From a virus: a stretch of DNA of 22,068 nt. Below the pieces are notes generated by a model. It was not told where the DNA came from. It was given only the letters and a program-made list of their open reading frames with translations, and did not search any database. This document shows, piece after piece, positions 6,357-14,453 of this stretch (the first letter of the stretch is position 1; each line of letters begins with the position of its first letter). The DNA is taken from positions 1 to 22,068 of IMG/VR virus record IMGVR_UViG_3300025112_000216, one strand, 5' to 3'. Made by a program: the position numbers and the translations under genes.

Positions 6357-7016
6357 CTATTTCTTTTTATTCTTTTTCAAAATATCTAATTGAATTTCAA
6401 CTAATCCTCTAGTATTTTCAACATGTTTAGATATTTCTTGTTCGTTAATATTGTCTGCTTTGTTCCAACTACACCATTGGCACATTATATATCCAATTGC
6501 TTGTCCGTATTTTTTTATAGGAAGGAAGGAAAAAGCCACAATATTACTATTTTCCATAAATTGTTTACACCACGAATCTTCCAATGCAGAAACAAGATTA
6601 ATTTTCGAATCATTTTCCAATAAGAGTAATAACTCATCCACACATATAGACAACAGTAAACCTTGCTTTAATGGTATTTCAGAAGAAACACCTTTTTCTA
6701 AAGATTCGTGGGTGAGAGACATTTTTTTCATCGAAACACCGTCAAGAAAATTTCCTGTATTATGAAATTGAACAATTTGTGCCCTAGCACAATCAGTTTT
6801 AATTCTTAATTCTGTGAGAGTTTCGTGTAAAATGGTATGCATTTCCCAAAAACAATTATCTGGAAGAGTAATTTTTTGCTTTTTTGTTGCTTTTCTTTCT
6901 TGTAGAAGCATTCCTATCTTTCCTTTGTTCACCAGATAATAAAATCCTGTTGCAATTCCTGCAACCACTGCTGCCAATATACCGCCGACTTGAAACCAAA
7001 TATGCAGATTATCCAT
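6357..7016 (-). CDS. membrane-anchored GAF-like domain protein
   Basis: 219 residues. One membrane span at about residues 7-29 (WFQVGGILAAVVAGIATGFY) is followed by a basic linker and a cytoplasmic domain. The latter has GAF-like order: a helix with LRIKTDCARAQIVQFHNTG, a long helical middle, then NIVAFSFLPIKKYGQAIGYIMCQW and a final helix. GAF folds bind small ligands or act as sensors. No kinase or cyclase domain is attached. It starts five bases after the stop of the giant gene, and the stop-codon region (GATAAATAG) could double as a late box, though very close to the ATG. GAF assignment is moderate. Confidence 0.75.
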   Translation of the reverse strand: MDNLHIWFQVGGILAAVVAGIATGFYYLVNKGKIGMLLQERKATKKQKITLPDNCFWEMHTILHETLTELRIKTDCARAQIVQFHNTGNFLDGVSMKKMSLTHESLEKGVSSEIPLKQGLLLSICVDELLLLLENDSKINLVSALEDSWCKQFMENSNIVAFSFLPIKKYGQAIGYIMCQWCSWNKADNINEQEISKHVENTRGLVEIQLDILKKNKKK

Positions 7017-7021
7017 TACTA

Positions 7022-10000
7022 CTATTTATCCCTGGTTATAGTCATATATGGGGTATCTTTTATATATCTTTTTATCAATTTCTCTGTGCCAATTTCTCCT
7101 GCACCATGCTCTTCTGCTCTCCATTTATTATTATTTCTACTTCTATTACGAGAAGCAGATGTGATTTGTATATTGGAAGATGAATTATTCAGGGGATTTC
7201 CGTCTTTATGATCTATATCTTTTCCATCACCTACCGATAATCTACCATCTCGTATCAATCTATTCCTCATACCTGTTCTGGCACTTCTTCTTTTTCTTTG
7301 TTCTGGTTGTGCATTGTATTTTTTTAATCTTTTTGCTCTATTTACCGGATCTTCATTTTCGTTGCTTTGTTTTTTATTCCTATTTTGAATATCCCGTAAA
7401 GGTTGTTGTGACGGAATATTTGACGGGGTATTTCCAAATTGTTGAAATGCGATTATATCAGATTTTTTTTGTCCTGTGTTTTGTTGCCCTGGTGTTACAG
7501 GAATCGGAGGTTGATTTTCCTTTGCACCCATATTTGCAATTCTTGAAGCATAATATATGGGGGCTAATGACTTTCCAAGTTTTGCTAATTTAGATAAACC
7601 ACCAAGTATTGCAATCTCTTCTAATGGGGGTGCTTCATTTATTTCTGTAAAATATTCTAATTCATCTCTTAAATCTTCAAACTTATCTGGCGGAATTTCC
7701 ATATCATCATACCCATCAGTCCATCTTAAAACTTCTGGTATAACCAATCCTTCTTCTTTAAGTGCAGGAAGAATCAATTCAAACACATTAAAATAATCTA
7801 TAAGAAGTTCTTCACCTTCGTTAATGTCTCTAATTGCATGTGTATAAAAATTACCATCCCGATTTTCTACTAAAACTAAATTTGGGTTACTCCACGAATG
7901 ATTTGTAAACCTACAGAAATCTGTTCTTTGATATTCTGGCGCATTACTATTTTCACTCAACAGATTTATATAATACAACCCAACACCCTCACCTTCTTTT
8001 ATATTATTAGTAGAAAATGTACCAATACCTTCTATCAAAGATTCTTTGAAATTGTATGCGATGTATTGTTCATCTGTTGTTGCAACATTTTGCTGTTGTG
8101 TATCAACTTGCTTTTTTTTAGTTGTGTGTGATTTGAATGTGGCAAGTTTGTTTTGTGCTGCTTTATTTTTCCCGGGAAGAATATTTTGTTTTTGCCTTTC
8201 CTTTTCTGTAGCACTTTCGTTAACATCTCTCCCTAAAGAATTTTCTATTTCGGATGATTTTGCCTTTTTAGATAATTTGTCATAATTTTTCCATTCATCA
8301 GAAGATAATCCCAAATAATCTTCATTTTCTTCGTCTTCTTTTTCTGGTTTATATTTTAATATAGAAACAAATTTAGATTTACCATCCATATTAATTTCGG
8401 TAGTTTCATCAGATATTTCTTTGGAACCGATTTCCTGCCATTCTAATTCATTGGTGCTAAAGTTTTCAAGTTCTATATTAAGGAAGTTCATAAGTTTCAT
8501 TGGATCTCCTCCAATTTCGTTCAACTTTTTCTTTCCCTCTTCTACAGCATCAGAATTGTTTGATATAGATATTAATTCATCAGGTTGTTCTGTGAGGATA
8601 TTGTCATATTCATGAAATGATAAAAACCCAGCAGCAAGTTCTTGTTGCTTTTGCTTTTGCTTTGCCCATGTTGCTTTTTCCTTACCCGACATTTTACTGC
8701 TACGAAGTGCCATATAATTTGCGTAATCGCCAGTTTTCATTTTCTTACCATCAACTATGATTTCTCTTTGACTCCCTTTCCATGCAAATATAAACTTTGT
8801 GTTGTCACTAACATTTTCAACCAAATTATTATCCATTTCTCTTATATTTGAGCCTGTACCATCTGGATTCATTGTAAAATATAAATTTGCAACTGCATTA
8901 TTACATCCACACTCAGCATTACAACACCCACAAAATTTGATACATCCCGTCATCGCTTCGTGTACCATTCCTTCTTTAAAAGAAGGACTTTCGTTTAGTA
9001 TATCATTAATTGATGCGGTTAGGTCATTTCTTAATTTTTCACTATCTGCAATAATTTTAACAATTTCTGGATCATATTCTGAAGCCTTAGTATTTTTCCA
9101 ATGTTCGGGTTTTGGGGCCTTTCCATATACTTCATTCCAATTAACACCAGCAGAACCCGGACCGTATGTGTCCCACCATTTTGGAGGATTTTTTTCATCG
9201 CACCCTTTCGATGCACCGCATGTATAACTACCACCAGGGGTAAACCAATTAAATGGCCCAACGCCTTTACCAGAATTAAGATACATTTTGGTTTTATCTT
9301 CTAATTTTTTAACGAGTGCTTTGACCTTTTCTTTGGTTTTTGGTTCAAGTTCCATTAAACTTTTACAATGTTTTGTATCTTTTCCGACACAATGAGATTT
9401 CTGTTTTCCCATTACTCCCATCAATATTGCCATTGCTTCACCCGGGGCAGGAGACATCAATTGTCCTGGTCCTGCTTTAATAGAAGTTCCGTGTTCATGT
9501 CTTACACCATTTTTATCAATTTGTACAATTATGATATCACTTTTTGGTGTTGCATTTTTTGCACCAAATTCTTGAAAATGCTCAGAAGTTGTGATTGCTT
9601 CTTCTGTGCCAGATCCCGTGTGTTCTAAGTGCCACTGAGATGTTTTATCAGGATCTACTTTCTCTATAAAAGGAATAATAGCAGTTTTAATTGCTCTTGC
9701 AGAAGCAGATTCCATTCCATGACCATATTTTTCTGCTTCTGAAGAAAGTAATGTCATACTTTTGTGTGCTTTTATCGAATCATTTTCAGACACATTACCA
9801 ACAGAATCATCAAGTCCTTGCATTCTATTAAATTCTAAAACCATTCCTGCTTCAATCATTACAGCAGGAAAATCTACAGGATATTTTGCACCAGAAGTTG
9901 GTGTTTTCTGAAGAAGTTTTCGTACATTTTCTTGTATTTTTGCATCTAATGATTGAAATGCTTCTTGATTTTCTAAATTTTTTAGTTGCTTATCTCGCTC

Positions 10001-11863
10001 AGATTTTAATTGTTTCTTTTCTTCTTTTTCTGCTGCTTTCATTTCTTTGGGGGTCATTTCTCTTGTTTCTCCCCCCTGTCCTGTTAATTCTTCTGGTTGT
10101 GGTGTTTGTTGCTGCTGTTGCGTTTTTTGTGTCTTTTTTTCAGCGGCATCAACTGCTGCTCTTCCGAGAAGTTTTACTGATGTTAATGTTCCTTTAAAAT
10201 CACCATATTTTCCATTTACAGCCCTTTTACCATCGGCAAGTTTTACTTTTCCTTTATCTACTAAAACATCATGACTTGCAGTGGTTTTTGTAACAATTCT
10301 AACTTGACCACTTTTATTTTTAACTATATAAACATCTTTCCAATCCAAATCAGAATCGGTTCTTTTTTCAACTTCTCTTTCTCCTCTTTTATCAGCAGTA
10401 TTTTTTTCTTGAGGGGTTTCAGCACCCGTTCCACGATTTCTTTCCCGTTCTTTAGCAATTCTTATTTGTTCGGATTTTTGCATTCGTGAAAATTCAACAA
10501 GTGACATTACACCACGATTATGTAAATTTGATTCATTTAAAACTTCTGATTTAAAACTAGCATCAAAACTTTCAATTGCTTTTGCAGGATCGTTTGTGGT
10601 CATTTTTGTTCTCACTTTTTTTAATCTTTCTTGTTCTGCTCTTCTTGCTTGGGGAACCAACCGCTTTGCGAGTTTACTAATTACATTTTTCTTCTTTTTG
10701 AGCCTATCTTCTATTTTTTCTCTTTGAGAAAATGATAATTCGTTCCAATTCATTCCTTTTATCATTCTTGCACGAAGTTTAGAAATTGCTGCTTTTTGTG
10801 CTTTCTTTTTAATTTCTGCACCAGACTTTTTTCTCTTCTCTTTCATCTTTCTTTTACGCATTCTTTTCTTTGCTGTTCTTCTGGCACTTCTTGCCATTTT
10901 TCTTCTGGATTGGATTGAAATTTCATTAAGTTCACTTTCGTTTGATTCAACAGATTCAGATGTTGTATCATGAACTCTTATATTTGTGTTTTTTGCATGA
11001 GTAAGAAGTTCATTTTTGTTTGATCCTCTTTTAATATGTACATCATCTAGTGTCAAAAGAGCATATCCGCTTGCAGATTTGACTAATTTAGCAGCCATTG
11101 TTTTTTCATCAATCTTTTCTTTTCTTTTCTTTTTCTTAAATCCTTTTGTTCCCCATACTTCGTTGTCTATTGCAGGAACATCTATACCTTCTCCACCCAT
11201 ATCAAATTTTTTCAATATATTTTTTGACATACAATATTCATTCTCTTCTTTTAAGAATTCGACGAATTCGTCATAATTAAACCAATTTTCTGAAACAAAG
11301 GGTTTTACTCCCATTCCGAGTTGAACTGCTTTAAATAATTGTTGTGTATCGTTTGTTGATACATGTGAAGGAACACCCAATCTAAAGGCATTCAAATTTC
11401 CCTCTTTTGCTGCTACACGCATTTTAGATGCAGACATTCCTTGAATATTTTCTGCATCTGGATCTCTTTCTCCTGCTGATACAACCTCAAATTTTTCAAA
11501 TTTATATATCTTATTTGGTCCAATATATTTGGACATACTTTTTTTGAATTCATTAACTCTGTCTCCACCAACCACCATAACGACATCTGTGTATCCTTCC
11601 TTATCCAATTCCGATAAGGCATCAAATGGGGTTTTAACTTTGTTATTTATTAATACATTGAATCCCTTAAGTGCTTTTTTCATAAATCTTAATTTTTGTT
11701 TAGAACTTAGTGGGTTCCTTTTTCTATCATAACTCATACTGCCATATATTCTATGATCGGCACTTCTTCTTAGTGCTTCTTGTTTCACCTTAGATGCTAA
11801 TAGATAATGCCCCGTAGTTGGGGGATTAAATCTACCGAAAGTAAAAACTATTTGTTTTCTCAT
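7022..11863 (-). CDS. giant multidomain virion polyprotein: nucleotidyltransferase, basic region, unknown domain, SET, HNH
   Basis: 1613 residues. Residues 1-190 are a cytidylyl/adenylyltransferase-like domain with GRFNPPTTGH (10-19) and SASKMR (144-149). Residues 260-297 hold a KRGSN module also found in the gene ending at 21449. ESVESNESELNE (303-314) is a linker like those of the gene at 1-1359. Residues 315-420 are extremely Arg/Lys-rich helix. Residues 505-570 form a small domain, and 575-635 are Gln/Lys/Glu-rich. Residues 640-1095 are one large unknown domain with FKEGMVHEAMTG and a Cys cluster at 974-987. A SET methyltransferase-like domain (1270-1360) has GIGTFS, RFTNHSWSNPN and GEELLIDYF. 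HNH lies at 1520-1585 (DIDHKDGNPLNN). L-N-E or I-N-E steps (311-314, 442-444, 1114-1116, 1408-1410) separate the modules. AAGGAA precedes the ATG. It is probably cut by the prohead protease, an inference. Confidence 0.85.
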   Translation of the reverse strand: MRKQIVFTFGRFNPPTTGHYLLASKVKQEALRRSADHRIYGSMSYDRKRNPLSSKQKLRFMKKALKGFNVLINNKVKTPFDALSELDKEGYTDVVMVVGGDRVNEFKKSMSKYIGPNKIYKFEKFEVVSAGERDPDAENIQGMSASKMRVAAKEGNLNAFRLGVPSHVSTNDTQQLFKAVQLGMGVKPFVSENWFNYDEFVEFLKEENEYCMSKNILKKFDMGGEGIDVPAIDNEVWGTKGFKKKKRKEKIDEKTMAAKLVKSASGYALLTLDDVHIKRGSNKNELLTHAKNTNIRVHDTTSESVESNESELNEISIQSRRKMARSARRTAKKRMRKRKMKEKRKKSGAEIKKKAQKAAISKLRARMIKGMNWNELSFSQREKIEDRLKKKKNVISKLAKRLVPQARRAEQERLKKVRTKMTTNDPAKAIESFDASFKSEVLNESNLHNRGVMSLVEFSRMQKSEQIRIAKERERNRGTGAETPQEKNTADKRGEREVEKRTDSDLDWKDVYIVKNKSGQVRIVTKTTASHDVLVDKGKVKLADGKRAVNGKYGDFKGTLTSVKLLGRAAVDAAEKKTQKTQQQQQTPQPEELTGQGGETREMTPKEMKAAEKEEKKQLKSERDKQLKNLENQEAFQSLDAKIQENVRKLLQKTPTSGAKYPVDFPAVMIEAGMVLEFNRMQGLDDSVGNVSENDSIKAHKSMTLLSSEAEKYGHGMESASARAIKTAIIPFIEKVDPDKTSQWHLEHTGSGTEEAITTSEHFQEFGAKNATPKSDIIIVQIDKNGVRHEHGTSIKAGPGQLMSPAPGEAMAILMGVMGKQKSHCVGKDTKHCKSLMELEPKTKEKVKALVKKLEDKTKMYLNSGKGVGPFNWFTPGGSYTCGASKGCDEKNPPKWWDTYGPGSAGVNWNEVYGKAPKPEHWKNTKASEYDPEIVKIIADSEKLRNDLTASINDILNESPSFKEGMVHEAMTGCIKFCGCCNAECGCNNAVANLYFTMNPDGTGSNIREMDNNLVENVSDNTKFIFAWKGSQREIIVDGKKMKTGDYANYMALRSSKMSGKEKATWAKQKQKQQELAAGFLSFHEYDNILTEQPDELISISNNSDAVEEGKKKLNEIGGDPMKLMNFLNIELENFSTNELEWQEIGSKEISDETTEINMDGKSKFVSILKYKPEKEDEENEDYLGLSSDEWKNYDKLSKKAKSSEIENSLGRDVNESATEKERQKQNILPGKNKAAQNKLATFKSHTTKKKQVDTQQQNVATTDEQYIAYNFKESLIEGIGTFSTNNIKEGEGVGLYYINLLSENSNAPEYQRTDFCRFTNHSWSNPNLVLVENRDGNFYTHAIRDINEGEELLIDYFNVFELILPALKEEGLVIPEVLRWTDGYDDMEIPPDKFEDLRDELEYFTEINEAPPLEEIAILGGLSKLAKLGKSLAPIYYASRIANMGAKENQPPIPVTPGQQNTGQKKSDIIAFQQFGNTPSNIPSQQPLRDIQNRNKKQSNENEDPVNRAKRLKKYNAQPEQRKRRSARTGMRNRLIRDGRLSVGDGKDIDHKDGNPLNNSSSNIQITSASRNRSRNNNKWRAEEHGAGEIGTEKLIKRYIKDTPYMTITRDK

Positions 11864-11882
11864 AAATTTAGTTCCTTGCTCA

Positions 11883-11890
11883 TACTTATA
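11883..11890 (-). promoter_or_regulatory. weak late-promoter-like box TATAAGTA (- strand)
   Basis: On the - strand TATAAGTA stands between a terminator and the AAGGAAC ribosome-binding site of the giant gene, the position expected for its promoter. One base differs from TATAAATA. Support is mainly positional. Confidence 0.4.
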
Positions 11891-11895
11891 TGTAT

Positions 11896-11929
11896 AAAAA
11901 ATAGGAAGATGTAATTTCTTACATCTTCC
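11896..11929 (-). terminator. Rho-independent terminator on the - strand
   Basis: GGAAGATGTAA (11904-11914) and TTACATCTTCC (11919-11929) pair over 11 bp around TTTC. Read on the - strand the stem is followed by TATTTTTTATAC. It ends transcripts coming from the genes at 12024-14411 and separates them from the giant gene. Confidence 0.85.
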
Positions 11930-11930
11930 C

Positions 11931-12006
11931 TGAACCCACTAGCGGAAGCAGGTATCGTTTTGTTTTTGACCACCTCCTCTGCAATATTAGCAACGCCAGT
12001 GGGGTT
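11931..12006. ncRNA. rod-like structured intergenic RNA candidate
   Basis: CCCACT (11935-11940) pairs with AGTGGG (11998-12003), then CG with CG. An inner stem pairs GAAGCAGGT (11945-11953) with ACCTCCTC (11972-11979), one base bulged. On the - strand the inner stem holds GAGGAGGTGG, a perfect Shine-Dalgarno core with no start codon after it. On the + strand it reads GACCACCTCCT, like the 16S rRNA 3' tail. On the - strand the element sits directly before the terminator at 11896. It could be a small RNA or a structured 3' end; the strand is undecided. Confidence 0.4.
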
Positions 12007-12023
12007 TTTATATTATGGGTGAA

Positions 12024-12155
12024 TTATTCGGTCCACGGAAAATACTTTTTCACCCAATTCCATAACGGAGTGCCAATTATTGCTCCAGCAATAAAAACCA
12101 AACCAGTGAACCATATTGTTCCAAAAAATCCTTCTACATTTGCGAGTGTTGTCAT
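12024..12155 (-). CDS. small single-span membrane protein (43 aa)
   Basis: ATG at 12155, eight bases after AAAGGAGA, opens a 43-residue frame ending in TAA at 12024. The product MTTLANVEGFFGTIWFTG... has one hydrophobic span of about 20 residues (GFFGTIWFTGLVFIAGAIIG) and an aromatic, basic tail (LWNWVKKYFPWTE) likely on the cytoplasmic side. The excellent ribosome-binding site, three-base spacing after the upstream stop and clear topology support a real gene. Function is unknown; T4-like phages carry many such tiny membrane proteins. Confidence 0.75.
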   Translation of the reverse strand: MTTLANVEGFFGTIWFTGLVFIAGAIIGTPLWNWVKKYFPWTE

Positions 12156-12158
12156 ATT

Positions 12159-12521
12159 CTATTCTCCTTTTGGTGGTAGTTTTCTACAAGTAAATCCTTT
12201 ATGATGAGATCTTTTTCCAGACATTACTTTATATATTGCTGATTTGTTCAATTCATTAATTCTGCAAAACTTACTAAAATTGTCAGTCAAGAATTCCACT
12301 CCATCTTTATTTATAAATATAAACTCTTTTCGTTCTTGTTGTATCCTATTGTCTTCAATAATTTTGTGTATTTTTTCTTTCCACTCCCAAAATCTACCAG
12401 TTTGAAGAAATTCCCCCCCATGCTCCTCTACAAATATATTTCGCCAATATCCTGATTTAGCATCTTCGTTGCATCTTATCCAATCTCTAGTGTTTCGCTT
12501 GTTTATATAATCTTTATTCAT
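12159..12521 (-). CDS. homing-endonuclease-associated (NUMOD-like) DNA-binding protein
   Basis: 120 residues from the ATG at 12521, chosen because AAAGGGG lies six bases before it and because the frame further upstream begins only with TTG. The C-terminal half, FIFINKDGVEFLTDNFSKFCRINELNK followed by SAIYKVMSGKRSHHKGFTCR, is the NUMOD-type helix-turn-helix repeat seen at the ends of phage homing endonucleases. The N-terminal half (KRNTRDWIRCNED...FLQTGRFWEWK) shows no clear GIY-YIG, HNH or LAGLIDADG core. It may be an orphan DNA-binding remnant or a divergent homing enzyme. It starts two bases after the stop of the ligase-like gene. Confidence 0.65.
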   Translation of the reverse strand: MNKDYINKRNTRDWIRCNEDAKSGYWRNIFVEEHGGEFLQTGRFWEWKEKIHKIIEDNRIQQERKEFIFINKDGVEFLTDNFSKFCRINELNKSAIYKVMSGKRSHHKGFTCRKLPPKGE

Positions 12522-12523
12522 TT

Positions 12524-13726
12524 TTACCCCTTTATCCAATCTTTCGGAACACTAAAATTCGCTTTACTAAATTCAAGTCTGTCTACTATTTTTATTGCAC
12601 TGTTTGTAAGTTTATCTACACCAACAAACCCCTCTGGTTTTGTAACTCGAAATCCGTCTTCCGTTTTTATGAATGTTTCCATAGATTCAATACTTTCAAG
12701 TTTTCTTAAAATAATCATTTTTGCTTTTCTCAATTCTTCTCTTAATGCAAATACCCCATCAAGTAATTTTATAGAAAATTTAAATTTATTCATCATTTCT
12801 TCTTTGAATGTTCTTTTTCTTTCTTTACCCTTTTCAGATTTCATAGAATTAATTTCGTTTTCAAATCTTTCATCTAACCATTTAATGAAATTATCAGAGG
12901 ATAAAGATTCTGTCCCTGCACGAACATTAACATTCACAAATATATTCAACAAATCGAACATTTTAGAATCATTTTTTATAACATTTATGAATCCTTTAGA
13001 TGTTTTTCTGTGCTTATTAATTTTGTTAAATGAATCATATATTGTACTAACTTCTGAGAGTGTTAATGAAGCAATACCACTTGTATTTTTAAATGATGCA
13101 TCATCTACCCACACTTGCCTATTGTTCTTTAGTTTGTTTATGTTTGGGTTAAATTTCGAAGACATTTTTGATAGACTTTTTCCGGTATATTCTGTGTGGA
13201 ATATTATCCCAAATTTAGATTGTTTAATTCTTTTTCCCAAGTCTGAATCAACAGGTATAGCATATGTAATAGTATTTGGAGTAAATGTGTAATACTGTTT
13301 ACCTTTGATTCTTTGCGTTTTAACATCACCGTGCGAAAATAACATATCCCCCTGTAATATACCCATAATAGGCAATTTCTTTAAATATTTGAGTGCAGCA
13401 ATAAGTTTACTTCCCACACCAGATGTATGATTTTTTTTAATATCCGAAACTGTATAGTTTACTTTTGGTCGTTTATTAAAAACACTTTTAGTACCGACAA
13501 AGAACTTTCCATTCTCTGGATTTTTACCACAAATAATTGCAGGTGCGCCATCCCACTTTACTGATGCATTTACCTTAGAACTAGAATTACCTTCCAGCAT
13601 TTTCACCAATTCTTCTAAAAAATACACACCCTCTTGAACACGATCATCACCCTCAAAAGCCAAATCTTCCAAATGGATTAGGTGAGTGTTTTTTGCTTCT
13701 ATAAGATATTGCTTGAAGGATTTCAT
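12524..13726 (-). CDS. KWDG nucleotidyltransferase (RNA/DNA ligase-like, DUF6267-like), head-targeted
   Basis: 400 residues. It starts MKSFKQYLIEA, the head-targeting leader of this region with an L-I-E cleavage step. VKWDGAPAII at about 56-65 is motif I of covalent nucleotidyltransferases, with Lys57 the expected adenylylation site; FVGTKSVFNK follows at the usual spacing and ILQGDMLF (123-130) resembles motif III. A region of helices makes up the C-terminal half. The family resembles what I recall as DUF6267 of T4-like cyanophages, annotated as uncharacterised. A packaged ligase could seal nicks in the injected genome or act on host RNA. The ATG comes four bases after the upstream stop with a weak ribosome-binding site. 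Confidence 0.82.
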   Translation of the reverse strand: MKSFKQYLIEAKNTHLIHLEDLAFEGDDRVQEGVYFLEELVKMLEGNSSSKVNASVKWDGAPAIICGKNPENGKFFVGTKSVFNKRPKVNYTVSDIKKNHTSGVGSKLIAALKYLKKLPIMGILQGDMLFSHGDVKTQRIKGKQYYTFTPNTITYAIPVDSDLGKRIKQSKFGIIFHTEYTGKSLSKMSSKFNPNINKLKNNRQVWVDDASFKNTSGIASLTLSEVSTIYDSFNKINKHRKTSKGFINVIKNDSKMFDLLNIFVNVNVRAGTESLSSDNFIKWLDERFENEINSMKSEKGKERKRTFKEEMMNKFKFSIKLLDGVFALREELRKAKMIILRKLESIESMETFIKTEDGFRVTKPEGFVGVDKLTNSAIKIVDRLEFSKANFSVPKDWIKG

Positions 13727-13730
13727 TAAA

Positions 13731-14411
13731 TTATGTATCTAACAATATTTTTTCATTTTCTTGTTGATAATATTTAATATCTTCATATAACCTAGGAACA
13801 TAATCAATAGGATTACCAGAAAATACTTGAGATATACATGATTCTTCTGTTGATATTAAAATATTAAACTTATGAATGGGTGTTCCGGTTCTTTCATGCC
13901 ACATAATAGCATATGCAGTTGCTTGAGTAAAATAATTTTCAATATGTTCTCTTCTTTTAATTCTAGTAGAACCCTTGAAGTCAATAATTGAAAGTTCGCC
14001 ATTATATTCTGCAACACAATCTACCCGACCCGCCAACTGTAGGGTACTACTCCAAAGCGGCACTTCTAATGCATAAATGTTATCAATTTTATCTAATTCT
14101 GGTTTTAATTGCATGAATAAACTGGCAGTAGTTGGGGGTGTTGTTAATAGATCTATGTCTTTATTATTTAAGTAATCTTCAATTAATTCGTGTAATAAAT
14201 TTCCCCGTGTTAATACTCGTTTAGACTCTTTTGGATTATTTTTTCGCCACTCTTTAAAAAATTCTCGTTTTTTCCATCCGGTTACAGTGGTGACACTAGG
14301 ATATTTATTACCTTCGTAAAGATAATATCTTGATCCGTTTTCATTCGTTGTTGGAATGTCTGGTAGTTCAGCAGACAACGATACATGTTCAAACTTCTTT
14401 TGCATATTCAT
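13731..14411 (-). CDS. PD-(D/E)XK exonuclease (MGME1/RecB/Cas4-type)
   Basis: 226 residues. The motif order is that of single-strand-acting PD-(D/E)XK exonucleases: YPSVTTVTGWKK, RGNLLHELIEDYL (His74), ALEVPLWS (Glu116), AGRVDCVAEYNGELSIIDFK (Asp131, Asp144, Lys146) and the QATAYA helix with Gln163 and Tyr167. This matches the mitochondrial MGME1-like branch that T4-like marine phages carry. It probably trims DNA ends during replication, recombination or host DNA degradation. GTGAGAG precedes the ATG by seven bases. The next gene encodes the ligase-like enzyme, four bases on, so the two are made together. Confidence 0.9.
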   Translation of the reverse strand: MNMQKKFEHVSLSAELPDIPTTNENGSRYYLYEGNKYPSVTTVTGWKKREFFKEWRKNNPKESKRVLTRGNLLHELIEDYLNNKDIDLLTTPPTTASLFMQLKPELDKIDNIYALEVPLWSSTLQLAGRVDCVAEYNGELSIIDFKGSTRIKRREHIENYFTQATAYAIMWHERTGTPIHKFNILISTEESCISQVFSGNPIDYVPRLYEDIKYYQQENEKILLDT

Positions 14412-14453
14412 ATTATACTCTCACTTTCAAAAAAATCAATAATATTATGTTAA

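Noticed and set aside
7023-7030. GATAAATA as late promoter of the GAF-like gene
   Set aside because: It includes the stop codon of the giant gene and lies only a few bases before the ATG, leaving no leader; kept as a remark only.
8799-9227. Longer + strand frames opposite the giant gene, and similar opposite-strand frames elsewhere
   Set aside because: They are shadows of the - strand genes, without ribosome-binding sites or recognisable protein features.
11865-11980. Small - strand gene starting at GTG inside GAGGAGGTGG
   Set aside because: The start would be inside its own Shine-Dalgarno sequence and the frame runs through the terminator hairpin.
12308-12319. Perfect TATAAATA on both strands
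   Set aside because: It lies inside the NUMOD-like coding sequence, in an AT-rich stretch encoding IFINK; no gene start is near enough to support promoter use.
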